Below are positions 21,046-32,990 of a stretch of DNA of 64,000 nt, one piece after another. Position numbers and translations under genes: made by a program. Location: contig CM077658.1 of the NCBI GenBank assembly GCA_039707465.1, positions 16,635,574 through 16,699,573 of the forward strand, in the 5' to 3' direction. The stretch's first letter is position 1; each line of letters opens with the position of its first letter. This DNA is from Rhabdophis nuchalis (taxonomy: Eukaryota > Chordata > Lepidosauria > Squamata > Natricidae). Under the pieces are notes generated by a model. The model saw only the letters and a program-made list of their open reading frames with translations. It was not told the DNA's origin and did no database searches.

Positions 21046-22860
21046 ATAGCCCTCTTTCCATCACACTGTTTAACCCAGCATTTAAAAATCACCTAAGTTT
21101 TTCGTAAGGTGGATTCTAGATCATATTTAGGTAATGGGATGATAATAGAATCTATCATTTTTTCCATAAGGCATTCCTCCTCCTGCTTCCCCCGCCCCTC
21201 GCAATTTTAAATCTTATTTTGAATTCTCAAGGGTGTCAGTTCTAAACCAGACAGGCCCAGCTGGTGGAAACTTACAAGTGGAAAGCTGCATTTTTTAGCA
21301 GCTTCAAAGTTATTTTTAGAAAACATCTTTAGTTTCCAATAAATTAAGTTTGAAAGGCAGTATCTTAACAGAAAATGGGACGTGATAAATAAAACACAGC
21401 AGAGGAACTGTCCCCTAAAAGTCATTATAAGACGCATCTTGGGACCAATGGGATGCTTTTCTTTTGCAATTCTTGTTTTTTTCATTCTTGACTACACGCA
21501 TTTTAGCATACATCGTATGGATTGGTATAATTGCCCCCCCATTGCATTGGCATCCTTCAGTCTCAAAGGACGATGGTATCGTGCTCTGGGAAGAGGTCAA
21601 AGCTGGAGTGTCTTCTCCAGAGCATGAGGCCTAGGTAGATTAATATGGAGGATAGACCCAAGCAGCAGATTCCCCCTCTCCACGTCGCTGAAATAGTCCA
21701 ATGGAATAGCAGAGGCAATAAGATTGGTTACCAGAACATGGTTGTACACAGTCAGGAACTGTTCCGGGACTCTGGCTCCGGATTTTGCCTCAAGGTTGAT
21801 TCCTGAAGCCTTTTCCAGTAGTGGATAGAGCCACAAGGCAGTGGAGGTTTGTAATCAGAGTTTCCCTTCTCCTAGAAGATGGTTCTGTCACTTGATCTGC
21901 TGTTGGGGCGTTGAGCCCTCTTCCACCTTCCAAACTGTTGACCATCTTCTCCTGTAACCCTGGAAAGGGGCCCTTACGAGTTGCTACTAGCTCGGCCAGC
22001 TGGACCAAGGTTTTTTAAGGAGGTGTTACTCCTCCATCACTCACCCTTTGTCCTGGCTTGTGACAGGCAGAGCCTGGCTTCCCAAACGTTGGGCCCAGGA
22101 TGGCGGGTTTAATTGCCACTCGTAACATGACCAAATCTGTAATCCATTCAATCTGTGCAAACAATTGCTCAAAGGGCCAAAATACAGGTGTCACAGGACA
22201 CTGCCTCTATCTTGTTCTATTTTGCCCACACAAACCCAGCCGTTTTTCAACCCAGCTTCAGAAAAAGAAAAAAAAACAGGACCGGCATGCCCTGTAAATC
22301 CCAGGAAATAAAATAATGCGAACAAAAAAGGGAATTTTGCCTGAGCAGAAAGAGATGCGTTTTAATTGCCTATTAATAGAGAGGGCTCAAAACATTTTAC
22401 AGTCCACATGCTGGCCAAAAAGGATGAAGCACAGTAGCAAGCCTGTTTCAATCGGGAAGTCAAAGCAGTGCATCACTTTTACCAGCCTGAAGCAAGCTAC
22501 ACCGCTTTTACTCCGTTCCAAAGGTCCTTCTCTCCCTTCGTAGAAGCCCCTGGGGGAAATCAGCGGTCCTCGACACTTTGCAAGTGTCTCCATCGACACT
22601 TCACTTCCAGCACTAAAGCAGATTGTGTTGTCGCTGACTCTCAGCCAAAGCATCTTATGCCCAGTTTGTCTAGGTGTGCTTATTTTTTCTCTCTCCTTTC
22701 CTTCCCTCCTGTCTGATTCTCAGAGATTGCTTGGATAAAGCCCTGGAGCTTTCTTGGCAAGGCTTTTTGCCATCGCCTCCTTCCTTGGACGGAGAGAAAG
22801 GGACTGGGTCAAGCTCACCCAGCTGGCTTTTTGCCTAAGGCGAGATTAGAATTCTCCCTC
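21046..22860. other. Intergenic, mostly unique
   Basis: I see no gene. A weak SINE/MIR-like phrase ('cacccagctggctttttgcc') lies at about 22817. Parts of 22300-22700 are repeat-free and balanced in composition. Confidence 0.35.
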
Positions 22861-22861
22861 A

Positions 22862-23195
22862 CATGCATGCTAGTCGTTCCTGACTCTAGGGGGCGGTGCT
22901 CATCTCTGTTTCAAAGCTGAAGAGCCAGTGCTGTCCAAAGACGTCTCCGTGGTTATGTGGCTGGCATGACTAAACGCAGAAGGTGCACAGAACCCTGTTA
23001 TCTTCCCACCAAAGGTGGTTCCTATTTTTCTACTTGCATTTTTTACGTGCTTTCGAACTGTTACGTTGGCAGAAGCTGAAACAAGTAATGGGAGCTCACT
23101 CTGTTACGTGGTGCTAGGGATTCGAACCGCTGAACTGTCGACCTTTCTTACTGACAAGCTCAGCATCTTAGCCACTGAGCCACCGCGTCCCTCTT
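22862..23195 (-). mobile_element. Sauria-type SINE
   Basis: Nearly full length in reverse: BovB-like tail region 'tagtcgttcctgactctag', body 'gaagagccagtgctgtcc', 'gttggcagaagctgaaac' and tRNA-like head 'agccactgagccaccgcgtc'. Confidence 0.9.
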
Positions 23196-23617
23196 CTCAC
23201 TGGATAGATGGCATTAAGAAGTGCGAATGATGATACAAACGTTATGGAGACTTGAACATGCTGTGTCCTTAAAATATAGTACAGGCTGGTGAACACAATT
23301 GTGTCCTGCTCGTGTCCCGCTCTCATATTCAATATGCATTGCTTCAAACCTAAATGCCTGTTCGGTTGGAGATGCTTTGACTGAATTTCAAATACAGAAT
23401 AGCCTAACTAAGATGGTTCATTAAGAACCCGGTCGCTCTGTTAAGATTTTGTGAACTGCAGCACACTCTAGTGATATCAAGAAATTATAAAATAAAACTT
23501 AGGCAAGGTGAGCTTCTGCCCCCCCCCCCCCCAACAACAACAACTGGTATGTTGAAATTATGGTGAGCTCGTGTTGCGTAAATGAAGGGAATATACTAGA
23601 TTGCAGTTGTTTAAAAT

Positions 23618-23690
23618 ATTCAGGACTGGCCCATGTTCCTCCCCAGCCTCCTCACTGTTCGACTGTGCTACCAGCTCCACAAGCTACCAG
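23618..23690 (-). mobile_element. LTR fragment
   Basis: 'aggactggcccatgttcctc' and 'cctcctcactg' match the LTR at 18539-19497. Confidence 0.55.
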
Positions 23691-23905
23691 CGGACCACTG
23701 CCAACCTAGCAGTTCAAAAGCATAATGCAAGTAGATAAATAGGTACCACTTTGGTGGGAAGGTAATCACATTCGCTGTGCCTCGGCATATAGTCATGCTG
23801 GCCGCATGATCACGGAAACGTCTTCGGACAACCCCAGCTATCTTGGCCAAGAAATGGAGATGAGCACTGTTCCCTAAAGTCCAACACAACTGGGCAGGGG
23901 AAAGT
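23691..23905 (+). mobile_element. Sauria-type SINE, head missing
   Basis: Body from 'gccaacctagcagttcaaaa' to 'gagatgagcactg', in sense orientation, diverged. Confidence 0.75.
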
Positions 23906-24114
23906 TTTATCTTTTCGTTTCTTTTCAATCGTTTTCTATCTCCATGGTATCATCCTTACTCTTCTTCCTAGAGCTAAGAGGAAGGGATTGGCCCAAGGTT
24001 ATCCAGCTGGCTTTATGCCTAAAGTGGAACTAGAATTCATGGTCTCCTAGTTCAGCATTTTAACTCTTAAACTAAACTGTGTGTTTTTGTAGTCTTAAGA
24101 GATTCCAAATCTAT

Positions 24115-24119
24115 TCTTT

Positions 24120-24187
<68 letters not shown>

Positions 24188-24334
24188 TTTCTTTCTTTCT
24201 TTCTTTTTTCTTTCTTTCTCTTTCTTTCTTTCCTTCTTTCTTTCTTTCTTTCTCTTTCTTTCTTTCCTTCCTTCCCTCCTTCCCTCCCTCCCTCCCTCCC
24301 TCCCTCCTTCCTCCTTCCTCCTTCCTTCCTTCCT

Positions 24335-24426
<92 letters not shown>

Positions 24427-24428
24427 TC
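24115..24428. repeat. (CTTT)n / (CCTT)n tract, about 310 bp
   Basis: Long CTTT runs interrupted by CCTT and CCCT patches. The apparent long serine/phenylalanine or lysine/glutamate frames are repeat artefacts. Confidence 0.97.
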
Positions 24429-24429
24429 G

Positions 24430-25575
24430 TTCATGGATGCCAGATTACATGCCCAATAATGCAAACAGCTTTGTGTGCTTATGCAAACTGAACAAAACGT
24501 TTTGCCCTCATGCAAATCATTTTATTTAAATGCAGGGCGTATTTTCCACCACCACCCCTACTCGCAGAGTTCTTTGCAGACGGGGAGGACACTTTCGCTC
24601 CAAGGAAACAATGGTTCCGAAGGTTTTCGCATTCCGTTCAAACCCCACAGCGTTTTCATTCATCCTTAATATCTCTCCAGGGTCGGGAGAAAGCAGTTCG
24701 TGGCTCTTTTGTCCTCCTGATTTTTCATGCAATGTGATTAGATAAAGGGTTTTGTTTTGGGGTTGGGTGTTTCCCTCCCGCAGCCTTTTGCTAGTGCCCC
24801 GCTGACTCTTACACACATGGGTTTTAGCCTCATTGTTCAAGGACTAGAGCCGCCACGGGGGAAAAAAAAATAAATCCAAGTTCTGCCAAGTTTCACAATG
24901 TGCAAGAGTCCTCCAAGGTTTACAGCTACGTTGCTTCTCTTTTCATGGCAATTCCCCTTCGCCTTTTGCTCTGCTACCGGTACAGTAACTCTATTATCTT
25001 GGCTGCATTATTCCGAAAGCTGCATCTCTTCCCCGTTTCTGCCCCGTAATCCATTTGGTTGCTCTTGAGGTTGTCACGAGAATCTTTTGATTGAAAGGAA
25101 TCACTTAAGTCATGCCAAGGATTCTCTTGAACCTGCTGGCAAGCAGCAAGCTGCCAACTCAAAACCTGGGCTTGTGATCCTGTTAACGGAAGGTTGATTG
25201 TGTGTGTGTGTGTGTGTGTTGCTCTTTACTGAAGGTTATAATTTGTTGCTTTCATGATGCTCTGTCTGCGGTGCTTGTACTCCACATTATCTCCTCTCCC
25301 TTGTGGGTTTTCTGCAAAGCATGATGGGAACGTTAGCCTGAAAAAGGAAAATAATTCACACTGGCTGTTGTTGATGTTTGCCTGGTGTGCGTGGCGAAGT
25401 GCATCACACACACAGCCGCAAGCAAAGGGAGACATCTACTGTCTGAACAGATCGCAAAGGAACTCTTTCACTCATATTTGTGTCTCTGCAACACTGCTGC
25501 GTTTTAAGTTTGTCTGCTTGCTAAAACATTTCTGATGTCCCCGGCCATCCATCACGAGCACGTATGTACAGTGTA
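24430..25575. other. Intergenic, low-repeat sequence
   Basis: A (GT)n run lies at 25199-25219. Otherwise it is unique and balanced in composition. No gene model is supported. Confidence 0.35.
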
Positions 25576-25579
25576 AAAT

Positions 25580-25985
25580 ATCGGATCAACCGCTCCGCTC
25601 CCACAGAGAGGGTCTTCTCCGGGTACCGTCAACCAGGCAATGACGGTTGGCGACGCCTAAGGGAAGGGCCTTCTCTGTGGCGGGCCCAGCCCTCTGGAAC
25701 GACCTAACCCCCGAACTACGCACCACCTCAGAACTCCACCTCTTCCGCCAACGTCTCAAGACTTATTTATTCCAACAAGCCGGCCTAGCATAACCCCCAT
25801 TTTCTGACTTTTAAATGTGGATAATTTTAAATTCTTAGGGTTTTATAATGGGTTTTAGCACGAGATATAATTTAATAGTTTTTTAAATGATATATTTTTG
25901 TATTTTGTATGGTTTTTTAATATTGCCTGTGCGCCGCCCTGGGTCCTTGCAAGGAGAAGGGCGGGGTATAAATTTAATTTAAAAA
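25580..25985 (+). mobile_element. L2-like LINE 3' end
   Basis: Encodes the ORF2 C-terminal signature (GRAFSVAGPALWNDL-type, broken here), then 'gtgcgccgccctgggtcctt' and 'gaagggcggggtataaattt' and an A-rich tail. Related ends lie at 33424, 43286, 43700, 58135 and 59725. Confidence 0.8.
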
Positions 25986-26403
25986 AAAAACAAAAAAACT
26001 TCCGGGTTTAATTCTATGAGAAAAGGCAGATTCTTTAAAAAAAAAAAAACCTGCACTTTTTACTTAAATAGTCACTGAGAAAAGTTTGGCGTGAATTTAT
26101 CACTGAAGGGTTAGCTTTCCGCAGGCAGCCAGTTTTTCACAATGCAGTGAAGAATGTAAAAACTTGTCTGCAATCTGAATCAGTTTGATGAAATAAATTT
26201 TGTTAACAGGTTTGCAACAAAGCATTAAGCCATGGTGTCAAAATTAGCTGGGTTATCCCAGTATTTATGGATACATAGTTTTAAATCTGCCCAGTAGTTG
26301 AAACTGTTTGTAGTAATTTGCATCATAGTATATTTGGTTTGATACAAAGGCTCATTGAGTCAGAAGTCCAAATAGTTTATATGGGGTTCATTCTGCTAGT
26401 ACA

Positions 26404-26717
26404 GGGGTCAGCAATCTGTGGCTCTGGAGCCGCATGTGGCTCTTTTGTCCCTCTGCTGCCGCTCCCTGTCGCCTGTCAGCTTCACAATGGATAGGGCTTC
26501 CGGTTAGGACAGGTAGAGGAAAAAGGATGCCACGCTAGGAGACTCTATGGTAAAGGAACCGGACTTCCTATCAGCAGAGGAAAAAGGATGCCATGCTGGG
26601 AGGAGAGTCTATGGTGGGGGAACCGGACCTCCAGTCAGCTTCAGAATTGAATGGGGGGCTTCCGGTTAGGACCTTTGTGGCTCTTTGAGTGTTTAAGGTT
26701 GCCGATCCTTGTACAGA
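26404..26717 (+). mobile_element. hAT-like non-autonomous element
   Basis: Ends 'caggggtcagcaatctg' and 'ttaaggttgccgatccttg'. It has two internal related 'aaaaaggatgccatgctggg' units. Flanking 8-mers do not match. Confidence 0.7.
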
Positions 26718-26719
26718 AT

Positions 26720-27270
26720 GAAATGAAGAATTCTGAGATCTTGGTCTCCCTGGTTTTTCCTTTTAATGCCGGAGATGGTCGTTTGTAAAATCTATTTCAG
26801 TTGGCATCATCTTGATTTCTTAACACTATAAAAAAGCAGAATAACTGTAGGGGTGATTTTATCACCCCTAAGGATGCCAAGCAAGCCAGAATGAAAAAGA
26901 CAGTTTCATATTTCATGCCAGGTCCAGAATGCATCTGATGGCAGAAGCGGAGCTATACAGGTACTCCTTGTGTTATGGCCGTAATGGACTCTGCCTGTCA
27001 CAGTCGTAATTCGCGACCGTCATAAATCTGGTCACCCACAAGATCAACCCAATTCCACGACCTGGTTTTTTTTTTTTTGCAGCAGTTCTCAAGCAAATGC
27101 CAAACAATGAATTTACTCTGGATTGTTTCGGATACATTATAAGGCTGCCTTTAAAGCTTCCACAAGAGAGCGCTCTTTGTGTAATAAAAATGACATTGTC
27201 TGAGACATTGTGTCTTCTTTTTCTGCAACAGCTATTCCAGTATCATTTGGCTTTCCTCTTTCTATCTTTT
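26720..27270. other. Intergenic, no gene seen
   Basis: A short stretch near 26960-27060 resembles an 'ACAGGTACTCC' MITE end. Nothing else is recognised. Confidence 0.35.
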
Positions 27271-27274
27271 TCTC

Positions 27275-27514
27275 TCTCTCTCTCTCTTCCTCCTTCTTTC
27301 CGTCCCTCCCTTCCTTCCTCTTTTCTTGAAATTTTTTTCCCTTCACCCCATTTCTAAACTTGTTGGCTTTCTTTCTGTTTTCTTCCTTTTCTAAATTTCC
27401 CAGTATATCTTCCTTCCTTCCCTAACTCATTACCTCCCTTTTTCTTCTTTTCTCCTTCCTTCCTTCCCTCCCTCCCTCCTTTCTCCAAAGCATTTGGCTT
27501 TTGGATTGAAGTGC

Positions 27515-27572
<58 letters not shown>

Positions 27573-27690
27573 CTTTCTTTCTTTCTCTTTTTCTTTTCTT
27601 TTCTTTCTCTCTCTCTTTCCTTTTACTTCCTCCCCCACTCTTTCTCCTTCTTTCCTTCCTTCCTTCCTTTTTCCTGCTCTGCCTCCCTAT
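27275..27690. repeat. Pyrimidine-rich tract with (CTTT)n core
   Basis: (TC)n, (CCTT)n and a pure (CTTT)n at about 27517-27572, followed by mixed CT sequence. Confidence 0.93.
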
Positions 27691-28234
27691 GAAACTATCA
27701 GAGAAAGGAGACAGGAGCCCTCAGACTGTGGCTTAATGGTTATAGAATAAAACTTTATTCTTTCTAGGTTAGAGGGGAAAAAAACCTAAGAAAGACCCAC
27801 CCTGCTGCATCTAGCTGTTAAAAGGGGCGACAGGAAGTTTTACTTTCAGACTGGCAAGAATCTATGAATATGGCTTTACAATAAAGTAGATTTTGCTCAT
27901 CCGGTCTGATTTCCTGCCTGGTTCACTCAAGACGACATGACAGGAAAACAAGAGTCCACAACTACAGATGTCGTTCATAAAAAATGTATTGCATGAAAAT
28001 GTATCTCCGGTGTACCTCAAAGGCAGACATCTGCAACCCCTGAAGGTCTCCTCAGGCAAAAGAGGGGATCCTTCTCCACGGATTGGTCCAGGAAGACACC
28101 AAGAATTGCACTCAAAGATGCTGGAGACATGGGTTCTACGTGGGGAAATGAACCACCGCCAGCCCTTCAATATTAACCAATTTCATTGTAATTGTATTAC
28201 AATATTATTACAATGACAATAAAGATTACTATTA

Positions 28235-28845
28235 ATAAAAAACGAGTGTGTTTGAAAGTGTGTGTGAGAAAGATGGGGGGGGGAGGGAGGGACAAACAGA
28301 CAGACTGAGAGAGAGGCTCTGTGTGTGAAAGAGAGAGAGAGAGATTCCCAACGTTTGTGTGTGTCTGAGAGATTCCCAACGTTTGTGTGTGTATGTGTGT
28401 TTGTGTGTGTATGTCTGAGAGAGAGATTCCCAATGTTTGTGTGTGTGTGTGTGTGTGTGTGTCTGAGAGATTCCCAACGTTTGTGTATGTGTGTCTGAGA
28501 GAGATTCCCAACGTTTGTGTGTGTGTGTCTGAGAGAGATTCCCAACGTTTGTGTGTGTGTGTGTGTGTGTGTGTCTGAGAGAGAGATTCCCAACGTTTGT
28601 GTATGTGTGTCTGAGATTCCCAACGTTTGTGTGTGTGTGTGTGTCTGAGAGAGATTCCCAACGTTTGTGTGTGTGTGTGTGTGTCTGAGAGATTCCCAAC
28701 GTTTGTGTATGTGTGTCTGAGATTCCCAACGTTTGTGTGTGTGTGTCTGAGAGAGATTCCCAACATTTGTGTGTGTGTGTGTGTGTCTGAGAGAGATTCC
28801 CAACGTTTGTGTCTGTGTGTGTGTGTGTCTGAGAGAGAGAGAGCT
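28235..28845. repeat. Minisatellite of 'GAGAGATTCCCAACGTTTG' plus (TG)n
   Basis: From about 28341 a unit made of a GAGATTCCCAACGTTTG core followed by a (TG)n run of variable length and TCTGAGA repeats about 15 times. A few cores differ by one base (CAATG or CAACA). The long frames on both strands here are repeat artefacts. Confidence 0.95.
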
Positions 28846-29149
28846 ACTAGGGAGAGGAGGACGATTCCAGGTTGCACTGACTTCAATCCCATCAAGAGTC
28901 AACTAGGACACAACCTTTCATTCACTTTGCTAGTTATAATTCTCCCCCCCCCCCCTTTTCTCTGCAGATGGTTCCTATTTGATTCCTCTCGCAAAGCCGA
29001 AGCGCCAGGAGGGCTACAGAGGTTCTCCACCGACCACCTGAAGGGCCACACCTTTTCTAAAGGAGGCGCCTCCTCTTCCTCCCTCCTCCTCCTCCTCCTC
29101 CTCCTCTTCCCGGCTGCTCACATGAACCCAAGAGGGGAATGTGTTGACT

Positions 29150-29780
29150 CGCCCGTTTGCACCGTGACGCAACCCGGTTGAAAGGTCCTTGGCGACCTGT
29201 GATCGGTGGGGGAGCCGGACTTTGAGCGTTACTCATTGGCAGAGCAATCGGGCGCCGCAGCCGCCCAGCGGATCATCCGAGGGGCTTTGCGCCAGGCGCC
29301 TGCGCTTTCGAGGAGGAACCGGACCCAGAAGGCGCAGCTCGGCAACGCTGGTCGCGGGCATCCTGCGCTCCCTCCCTCTCCTTTGAAGGGGAGCCCGGCT
29401 CCCCAGATCCCAACCCTGCAGAAGCCCTGCCGGCGGGGGAAAGGGGTTTTAAAGGCCCGGGAGCGCTGCCTTCCACGGTCGCAGGTTCAGCTGCGGCCAA
29501 GCAAGGCACAATCCGCCCTTTGCGCTCCCTTTCAGGATCTCCGGTGGTCGCTCCCTTCGCGGCCTTGCCGGCGGCAGGATCTGCACGGGCCCCGGCCCGA
29601 GGTAGGGAGCATGGACAGCCAAGGGGGTGGGAGGCGGCTGGGCAAATGGAGGCCGGCCTTGCATGCTGTCGGAAAGGGAAAGAAAGGAGACGGTGTCCCT
29701 CCCCCCCCCCTCAACCGGCAGAGAATTTGAATTCCAAGGCGCTAGTCCCCCTCGCTTTAAGGAGAGACTTCTCCAAGTGC
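29150..29780 (+). promoter_or_regulatory. C19ORF12: CpG-rich promoter/first exon region of C19orf12
   Basis: GC-rich and rich in CpG in a generally AT-rich region, about 1.3-1.9 kb upstream of the first certain coding exon. The block is repeated, diverged, at 37150-37860 and partly at 39240-39580, each time ahead of C19orf12-like exons; a shared phrase is 'cggacccagaagg'. Exon 2 starts in phase 2 (one base before the codon of TCC AAA AAA GCC ACA ATG). This matches the longer isoform known in human, whose first exon adds a few residues. I could not fix the first exon borders. Confidence 0.6.
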
Positions 29781-30126
29781 CTCTTGTAATTGGACTCCAG
29801 GACCCATATTCCCTTGTCTTTTGGCCTTGGGAGTTAGGGTTCATGGCAACGCTCCGGGGAAGCGTTGATGATTCTTGCCTTTATGCATGATTCGTTTTGG
29901 TTTTTCTTTTAAAGATCTTTTTATCTTGGGCGTTTGGGGCTTTTCTCCCCCGTAGAAATATTCCCCCCCCCCCCATTGTGATTCTGGGACCTGCTGCAGA
30001 GAACAGAAAAAGCCAGAATACTCTGGGAAGGAGAAGAAAGGGAAAGCGAAAGGAGGAAGGGGCGTTTTATTGTTTAGACATACATGTATGATTCTAGTAT
30101 TCAAGCATTACACAGACCATAGATAA

Positions 30127-30455
30127 AAGGTAAAGGTCCCCCTTGCACATCTGTGCTAGTCGTTCCCAACTCTAGGGGGGGCGGTGCTCATCTCCATTTC
30201 AAAGCCAAAGAGCCAGCGCTGTCCAAAGATGTCTCCGTCACCATGTGGCCAGCAACTCAATGCCGAAGGTGCAGAGAACGCTGTTACCTTCCTACCAAAG
30301 GTGGCTTCTATTTTTCTACGTCCATTTTTATGTGTTTTTCATTAGTTAGAAGCTGGGACAAGTAATGGGAGCTCACAAGTTACTAGGGATTCGAACTGTT
30401 GACCTTTCTGATTGACAAGCTCAGCGTCTTAGCCACTGAGCCACCGTGTCTCATA
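30127..30455 (-). mobile_element. Sauria-type SINE in C19orf12 intron 1
   Basis: Reverse copy from tail 'aaaaggtaaaggtccccc' to head 'cttagccactgagccaccg'. Confidence 0.88.
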
Positions 30456-30479
30456 GATCATAGATACAAACATTTAAAT

Positions 30480-30835
30480 ACAGTTAAGACTGTTGTGCAT
30501 GTTGGATTGTTTGTAACCTTCCATTGGGTGAAATATTGCATCACAGGGCAAACAGTTCTCGAGTTAACAGGCCTCAAATAGTTTTAACATACAGAATGGG
30601 TCCAAAATCCAGACATCACTCCTGTGGGATTGACGTTTGGCAAAGTTGGGTTTGCTTCAGTATTGCTGCCCTGCTGCAGTGAGCCACAGTCTTGTGATTT
30701 TCATTTTCCAATATTCCCTATCAGCTTCCCATTAAGAAAGTCAGTGGGGAAGCCAGCAGGAAGTCAGAAGTCACTTCCCTTCTCCTTTTGCCAGTTTAGG
30801 CAGTGAAATATCTCTGAAAGGATGACCCAACAGGT
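30480..30835. repeat. Segment shared with 52300-52580
   Basis: 'taaccttccattgggtgaaa', 'ggcaaagttg' and 'gaagccagcaggaagtcaga' recur in the same order in the PLEKHF1 intron. It is either an unnamed repeat family or an old duplication. Confidence 0.55.
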
Positions 30836-30855
30836 AATAGGGTTGCTCAGTGATG

Positions 30856-30988
30856 AGACAGACAGACAGACAGACAGAGAGAGAGAGAGAGAGAGAGAGA
30901 ATTACAATGCACACCTATAAATATAAACAAGCAGCTCTAAACTCTTACCTGTGAAGAAGAAGGGGAGGGAGGGAGGGAGACACACACA
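30856..30988. repeat. (GACA)n-(GA)n and GGGA/CA microsatellites
   Basis: Two short repeat tracts just upstream of exon 2. Confidence 0.85.
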
Positions 30989-31028
30989 CAGAGAGAACTG
31001 GATTAAGGTTCTTTTACCACTGTTTCAG

Positions 31029-31204
31029 GTCCAAAAAAGCCACAATGCCTGTCGACATCAGAGACGTGATGCAGCTCCTCTGCCATGTTTCTGAAGAGCG
31101 AAAAATGAAAGCAGCCTTCAAGCACTCTGGACGAGGCGCCTTGGTGGTGGGAACGACGGCTTTCTTCGGAGGTTTGATGGCAGGCCCACCTGGCATTGCT
31201 GTCG
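31029..31204 (+). CDS. C19ORF12: C19orf12 exon 2 (first certain coding exon)
   Basis: Acceptor ctgtttcag ends at 31028. ATG at 31045 after SKKAT in frame; donor GTAAGT at 31205. Residues 1-53 plus one base. Confidence 0.92.
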
Positions 31205-32090
31205 GTAAGTTAATGCTTCGGCTATGTGCATAAGAGCTTTGGATGCACCAAACTCTAGCTTTTAATGTGAGACAGAGGCGTGTGGGGGGAGATGGGAATA
31301 GCCAGATTTATATACCGCTTCACAGTACTTTACTGGGCTCTGTAAGCAGTTTATAGACTCAGCCTCTTGTCCCCAACCATCTGGGTCCTCATTTTGCCGC
31401 TCTCAGGAGGATGGAAGGTTGAGTCAACCTTGAGTTGGTCAGGATTGAACTCCTGGCAGTGAACAGAGTTAGCCTGCAATAGCAATAGACTTTAGACTTA
31501 TATATCGCGTCACAGGGCTTTACAGCCCTCTCTAAGCGGTTTGCAGAGTTAGCCTCTTTCCCCTCAAGAATCTGGGTCCTCATTTTACTGACCTCAGATG
31601 GATGGAAGGCTGAGTCAACCTTGAGCCAGTGAGAATCGAACTGCAGGCAGCCGACAGTCATAGGAGTGGCCTGCAGAACTGCATTCTAACCACTGTGCCA
31701 CAGAGCCCTTATCTGCATCCAGAACAATGCCGCTCGGCTTTGCAAACAGTCAAGGGATTCTAATCATTCAGTGATGGTTTGCCAGACAAAGTTGAAAGCT
31801 GCCTTATCTGTTCTGTTTTTCTAGGAGGTGCCATTGGTGGCTTGCTGGGGGCCTGGATGACCTCCGGACAGTTCAAGCCCATTCCTCAGATTATCCTGGA
31901 ACTGCCTCCTGTGGAGCAGCAACGGCTTTACCAAAACGTCTGTGCCATTATTCAGAATCTGGACTGGACCGATGTAGCTCAACTCACAGCCTTGGTCATG
32001 TCCAATGGTGCCCTTCAGGAGAAATTGCTCGGAGTCCTGACAAGCTACATCACCACTGAACTCCGAGGGGAGATCCAGTATGGAAACTAA
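31045..32090 (+). CDS. C19ORF12: Protein C19orf12 homolog, two coding exons
   Basis: Exons 31045-31204 and 31825-32090 join (phase 1, GTAAGT donor, tttttctag acceptor) into 426 nt, a complete 141-residue protein. This equals the length of the human short isoform. The start [20 protein letters not shown], the [13 protein letters not shown] segment and the end [12 protein letters not shown] are diagnostic. Residues about 31-66 form a glycine-rich hydrophobic hairpin ([20 protein letters not shown]) that inserts in mitochondrial/ER membranes. The C-terminal 70 residues are a soluble helical part. In human, loss causes neurodegeneration with brain iron accumulation (MPAN); the biochemical role is unsettled, with lipid and mitochondrial homeostasis proposed. 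Exon 2 is open upstream in phase, so a longer N-terminus from exon 1 is possible. The frame is intact. Confidence 0.95.
31295..31470 (-). mobile_element. tRNA-headed MIR/L2-like SINE (intron 2), truncated
   Basis: 'atttatataccgcttcacag', 'gggtcctcatttt' and 'aggttgagtcaacc'. Confidence 0.8.
31475..31708 (-). mobile_element. tRNA-headed MIR/L2-like SINE (intron 2), near full length
   Basis: The same family directly after the previous copy, with head 'ctaaccactgtgccac'. The two copies fill most of the 620-bp intron. Confidence 0.85.
31825..32090 (+). CDS. C19ORF12: C19orf12 exon 3
   Basis: Residues 54-141 ([20 protein letters not shown] ... EIQYGN) and TAA at 32088-32090. Confidence 0.95.
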
Positions 32091-32990
32091 CCCCGGATGT
32101 GTGTTTCAGGGGGTTGTGAGTGCCTGTGGCTCCCTTCTGACCCTTTTCTCTGGTGTTTTAGATTTCTTAAGGTTTTAATAGGAATAAGAAGAAGAAGATG
32201 GCAACCGTGCATTTTTCTTTTTACCCCGAATAATCCTTTTTGGGAAAATGAACAAGGCAAATTTTTGGTTTGCCCATTCTGGGTTTGTTATTTTCTTTTT
32301 TCACAGTTGGTCCCTATTTCTATAGCCAAGGGTGGACCGGTTTGAGCCTTGATGTCCACCGTATTTATTTAAAAATCTATTTATGCCACCCCAAAAACTG
32401 GATTTGGAGTGCCTTGCTGAGTAAGTACCTCTCGTTCATCAGATCTCCTAAGCAGTGGCCTCTGTAACAGGGACGCTGTCCAAGAAAGTGCCACCGTTGC
32501 GTCCTTGCATTGCGGTCAAGGATGTATGTCATGGTGTTGACACTAGGATGACTTCCTCATTTGCTGCTCTTTGATGTGCATCATTCTAGATGAATAATGA
32601 TACACTGCACAGGCGTCAGCCTTTCCTGCCCAGTTACAAGGGGTGGGATCTATGACCAATTGTCCTACGCAGGTATGTCCTTTGGCTGGAGAAAGACAGG
32701 CTGGTGGATAACAAATCTTCAAGATGCCAAGCTGGAGAAACCTAATGTAGATAACTGCGCTGTGATTGAATTATGTAGTGTCTTCTTGGCCATATTTGAA
32801 TGATGAAATTGCTTGGGATTTGTCAGAGGGGGTATCAACTTCTCCATGGGACGTGTTTCTTCACTTTCTGCCTTAATTTTAAGAGGGTCAAGGAGTGAAA
32901 AGCTGAAATAGTCCGAAGCCGAAAATGTAGCAGATGATTCATCTTGGGTATTTCTCCTGAAGATAAAATAAAGCTGAATTTTAATGTGTT
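32091..32990 (+). other. C19ORF12: C19orf12 3' UTR with poly(A) signal
   Basis: AATAAA at 32967-32972 lies about 880 bases after the stop. The interval is free of repeats. A diverged copy of its distal part is found at 41340-41650 behind the duplicate exon 3, e.g. 'agcagatgattcatctt' at 32929 and 41536. Confidence 0.7.

Noticed and set aside
24079..24515. Long frames rich in Phe/Ser or Lys/Glu
   Set aside because: They are produced by the CTTT repeat on either strand.
28341..28820. A CRISPR-like array (constant core, variable spacer)
   Set aside because: Spacers are TG runs of different length, not unique sequence, and the genome is eukaryotic.
28183..29181. Frames of 165-239 codons on the minus strand and 184 on the plus strand
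   Set aside because: They come from the TG-rich minisatellite; the repeating residues follow the repeat period.
29206..29844. Several overlapping frames in the C19orf12 GC-rich block (131-174 codons)
   Set aside because: High GC makes long open frames likely; no homology and no splice support. Treated as a promoter region.
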